A stretch of 64,000 nt of DNA from Amycolatopsis balhimycina FH 1894 (GTDB lineage: Bacteria > Actinomycetota > Actinomycetes > Mycobacteriales > Pseudonocardiaceae), in NCBI RefSeq assembly GCF_000384295.1, contig NZ_KB913037.1, forward strand, positions 7,689,533 through 7,753,532. Direction: 5' to 3'. This document shows, one piece after another, positions 61,671 through 64,000 of this stretch. Each line of letters begins with the position of its first letter. Within the stretch, counting starts at the first letter, position 1. The translations under genes and the position numbers were made by a program. The notes under the pieces were generated by a model. That model saw nothing but the letters and a program-made list of their open reading frames with translations. It did not search any database and had not been told where the DNA came from.

Positions 61671-62459
61671 GTGAGCGACAGCACTGGCACGCTCCCGGGA
61701 ACCGCGGCCCTGACGCAGGTCGGCCGCCTGGCGACGCTTTCCTGGGAAGTCCTGCGCGCGATCTTCAAGCGCCCCTTCCAGGCGCGGGAGTGGATCCAGC
61801 AGTGCTGGTTCTTCGCGAGCGTCACGATTCTCCCGACGGCGCTGGTGGCCATCCCGTTCGGCGCGGTGATCGCGCTGCAGCTCGGCTCGCTGACCGCGCA
61901 GATCGGCGCCCAGTCGTTCACCGGCGCGGCCAGCGCGCTGGCCATCGTGCAGCAGGCCAGCCCGCTGATCACCGCGCTGCTGGTCGCGGGCGCCGGCGGC
62001 AGCGCGGTCTGCGCGGACATCGGCGCGCGCAAGATCCGCGAAGAGATCGACGCCATGGAAGTCCTCGGCGTCAACCCGATCCAGCGCCTCATCGTGCCGC
62101 GGGTGCTCGCCGCGATGGTGGTTTCGGTGCTGCTCAACGGCTTGGTCAGCGTCGTCGGCGTGCTCGGCGGTTACTTCTTCAACGTCGTCCTGCAGGGCGG
62201 CACGCCGGGGGCGTACCTGGCCAGCTTCAACGCGCTCGCGCAGGTCCCGGACCTCTGGGTCAGCGAGATCAAGGCGCTGCTGTACGGCTTCGTCGCCGGG
62301 GTCGTCGCGGCGTTCCGCGGGCTGAACCCGCCGCCTGGGCCGAAGGGCGTCGGCGACGCGGTCAACCAAGCTGTCGTCATCACGTTCCTGCTGCTGTTCC
62401 TGATCAACGTCGTGCTCACCGCGATCTACCTGCGGATCGTCCCGCCGAAGGCCATGTGA
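61671..62459 (+). CDS. yrbE4A: Mce4 ABC-type permease YrbE4A (MlaE family)
   Basis: A 262-residue integral membrane permease. MlaE features: FFASVTILPTALVAIPFGAV, VAGAGGSAVCADIGARKIRE and EEIDAMEVLGVNPIQRLIVP (the coupling/EQxDA-like helix), then four C-terminal helices. With YrbE4B it forms the membrane core of the Mce4 steroid importer, powered by a MceG-type ATPase encoded elsewhere. GTG 61671 has GGGAGG four bases upstream; GTG 61668 is the alternative. The stop overlaps yrbE4B. Confidence 0.93.
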   Translation: MSDSTGTLPGTAALTQVGRLATLSWEVLRAIFKRPFQAREWIQQCWFFASVTILPTALVAIPFGAVIALQLGSLTAQIGAQSFTGAASALAIVQQASPLITALLVAGAGGSAVCADIGARKIREEIDAMEVLGVNPIQRLIVPRVLAAMVVSVLLNGLVSVVGVLGGYFFNVVLQGGTPGAYLASFNALAQVPDLWVSEIKALLYGFVAGVVAAFRGLNPPPGPKGVGDAVNQAVVITFLLLFLINVVLTAIYLRIVPPKAM

Positions 62460-63310
62460 TGACGGCGGAACCCCTGGACACCACCGACCGGACGCTCGAG
62501 TACCTCGCGCGCCCGGGGCAGAGCCTGGAAGGCCTCGGCAAGCAGCTCTCGTTCGCGGCCAAGGCGCTCGCCTGGTCGCCGCGGACGATCCGCCGCTACA
62601 GCCGGGAAACCCTGCGGCTGCTCACCGAGGTCTGCTTCGGCACCGGCGGCCTCGCGGTCATCGGCGGCACGCTCGGCGTGATGATCGGGATGACGCTGTT
62701 CACCGGGCTCATCGTCGGCCTGCAGGGCTATTCCGCGCTCAACCAGCTCGGCACGGCCGCGCTCACCGGGTTCATCTCCGCCTACTTCAACACCCGCGAA
62801 GTCGCGCCCCTTTCGGCCGGGCTCGCGCTGTCCGCGACCGTCGGCTGCGGCTTCACCGCGCAGCTCGGCGCGATGCGGATTTCCGAGGAGATCGACGCGC
62901 TCGAAGTCATGGGCGTGCCGAGCATGCCGTACCTCGTGACGACGCGGGTGCTCGCCGGCGTCGCCGCGGTGATCCCGCTGTACGCGGTCGGCTTGCTGTC
63001 GAGCTACCTCGCGTCCCGGCAGATCACCATCTGGCTCTACGGCCAGTCCGCGGGCACCTACGACCACTACTTCACGCTGTTCTTGCCCCCCGGCGACGTC
63101 CTCTGGTCGTTCGGGAAGGTGATCGTGTTCAGCGTGCTCGTGATCCTTTCCCATTGTTATTACGGCTTCAACGCCAGCGGCGGCCCGGCCGGCGTCGGCG
63201 TCGCGGTGGGCCGCGCGGTGCGGACGTCGATCGTGCTGATCTCGGTGCTGGACTTCTTCCTCAGCCTGGCGATCTGGGGCGCGAACACCACGGTGAGGAT
63301 CTCGGGATGA
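62459..63310 (+). CDS. yrbE4B: Mce4 ABC-type permease YrbE4B (MlaE family)
   Basis: A 283-residue permease paired with YrbE4A. Helices include GTLGVMIGMTLFTGLIVGLQ; the signature segment is LSATVGCGFTAQLGAMRIS followed by EEIDALEVMGVPSMPYLVTT. The N-terminus (TLEYLARPGQSLEGLGKQLS) is cytoplasmic. The ATG (62459) overlaps the yrbE4A TGA by one base, and its own stop overlaps mce4A (ATGA), so all three are translationally coupled. Confidence 0.93.
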   Translation: MTAEPLDTTDRTLEYLARPGQSLEGLGKQLSFAAKALAWSPRTIRRYSRETLRLLTEVCFGTGGLAVIGGTLGVMIGMTLFTGLIVGLQGYSALNQLGTAALTGFISAYFNTREVAPLSAGLALSATVGCGFTAQLGAMRISEEIDALEVMGVPSMPYLVTTRVLAGVAAVIPLYAVGLLSSYLASRQITIWLYGQSAGTYDHYFTLFLPPGDVLWSFGKVIVFSVLVILSHCYYGFNASGGPAGVGVAVGRAVRTSIVLISVLDFFLSLAIWGANTTVRISG

Positions 63311-64000
63311 GGCGCGAGCTCTGGCAGCGGCTCCGGTACCAGGTGCTGGGGCTGGCCTTCCTGCTCGTCGCCGCCTTGTTCATCGCGTCCACGCTCGCCG
63401 TCTACAACAAGGCCTTCACGCCCGTGACGCTCGTGAAGCTCGAGACCGACCGCGTCGGCAGCCAGCTGCGCACCGGCGGGGACGTCAAGGTCCGCGGCAT
63501 GCTCGTCGGCGAAGTCCGGTCGGTGCTCGCGAAGGGCGACCACGCCGAGCTGGAGCTGGCCCTGGACCCGGACAAGACGGCCGTCATCCCGGCGAACGTG
63601 TCGGCGCGGTTGCTCCCGAAGACGCTCTTCGGCGAGCGCTATGTCGCCCTGCAGCTGCCGGCCACGAAGGAACGGCCGATCAAGGCCGGCGACGTCATCC
63701 CGCAGGACCGCAGCAGCGCCGCGATCGAGCTGCAGAAGGTCCTCGACGACGTGATGCCGCTGCTGCAGGCGGTCCAGCCGGAAAAGCTGTCGAGCACGCT
63801 GACGGCGGTGGCGACCGCGCTCGACGGCCGCGGCAAGCAACTCGGCCAGACCCTCGCCGGCCTGTCCGGCTACCTCGGCAAGCTCAACCCGTCGCTCCCG
63901 GACATCAAGGCCGACATCACCGGCCTGGCGAACGTCGCGGACACCTACGACAAGGCGGCGCCCGACCTGCTGCAGGCGCTGTCCGACCTGACGACCACGA
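63307..64000 (+). CDS. mce4A: Mce4A (MlaD-domain steroid-import substrate-binding protein), 5' part
   Basis: Partial gene: 231 codons are visible and the frame is still open at the window end. Begins MRRELWQRLRYQVLGLAF with a membrane anchor (about 12-30). The MlaD/MCE domain follows (about 38-115): TLVKLETDRVGSQLRTGGDV, KVRGMLVGEVRSVLAKGD, LPKTLFGERYVALQLP. The visible C-terminal part starts the helical tunnel region (IELQKVLDDVMPLLQAVQPE). ATG 63307 overlaps the yrbE4B stop. It forms part of the hexameric Mce conduit through the periplasm. Confidence 0.92.
   Translation, partial: MRRELWQRLRYQVLGLAFLLVAALFIASTLAVYNKAFTPVTLVKLETDRVGSQLRTGGDVKVRGMLVGEVRSVLAKGDHAELELALDPDKTAVIPANVSARLLPKTLFGERYVALQLPATKERPIKAGDVIPQDRSSAAIELQKVLDDVMPLLQAVQPEKLSSTLTAVATALDGRGKQLGQTLAGLSGYLGKLNPSLPDIKADITGLANVADTYDKAAPDLLQALSDLTTT

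Noticed and set aside
1..64000. CRISPR arrays, tRNA or rRNA genes, complete insertion sequences
   Set aside because: No regularly spaced direct repeats, tRNA-like cloverleafs or transposase/integrase-like proteins were recognised by reading; a tRNAscan or ISfinder run would be the decisive check.

Overview
The window is high-GC actinobacterial chromosome, most likely from an Amycolatopsis-like member of the Pseudonocardiales. This is inferred from the very G+C-rich coding sequence, frequent GTG starts, stop-start overlaps (ATGA/GTGA), mycothiol-type enzymes, an IdeR-type regulator beside galactose genes, and gene order matching Mycobacterium tuberculosis Rv2733c-Rv2718c and Rv3505-Rv3499c. 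I saw no rRNA, tRNA, CRISPR array or intact insertion sequence.

Layout. (1) 1-3455: an accessory cassette with an XRE/TPR regulator divergent from three coupled genes (zinc-ribbon protein, GRDP-like protein, phosphotransferase fragment), then two small hypothetical genes. (2) 3486-25005: a conserved core block of miaB, a membrane protein, a secreted protein, a DUF349 protein, miaA, dapF, then hflX, lexA, an SOS-type LysM protein, nrdR and an intein-bearing class II ribonucleotide reductase gene, nrdJ. It is interrupted between dapF and hflX by a CHAT-protease/radical-SAM pair, a non-standard (archaeal-type) valS, an MFS exporter and an ArsR regulator. (3) 25156-33307: assorted enzymes, including a ferritin-like protein, prolyl oligopeptidase, zinc peptidase, mycothiol-dependent enzyme, MocR regulator and CBS protein. 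(4) 33368-39045: an accessory block with a 1185-residue TIR protein carrying a P-loop-less STAND-like segment and helical repeats, divergent from a sigma-like gene and followed by an XRE regulator. (5) 39170-48051: DUF4139 protein, S15 peptidase, flavin oxidoreductase, NarL-type two-component system, M23 peptidase and DUF4192 protein. (6) 48150-52196: ideR-galK-galE, divergent from a sulfurtransferase. (7) 52378-57370: the acetylation switch acuC-pat plus a serine hydrolase. (8) 57423-64000: a steroid catabolism and uptake locus (fadE27/fadE26 divergent from fdxD-hsd4A-SDR-yrbE4A-yrbE4B-mce4A) with a KstR-type operator; mce4A runs off the end.

The best candidates for an undescribed system are the CHAT/radical-SAM pair (9408-11644), whose CHAT partner ends in what looks like a beta-grasp domain, and the TIR/pseudo-STAND gene (33368-36925). 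Also notable are a family of about 50-bp near-perfect palindromes at four sites (two of them supplying the stop codon of the preceding gene), an intein immediately before a redox cysteine of NrdJ, and a possible efflux-plus-duplicate-target cassette (arsR / MFS-valS).
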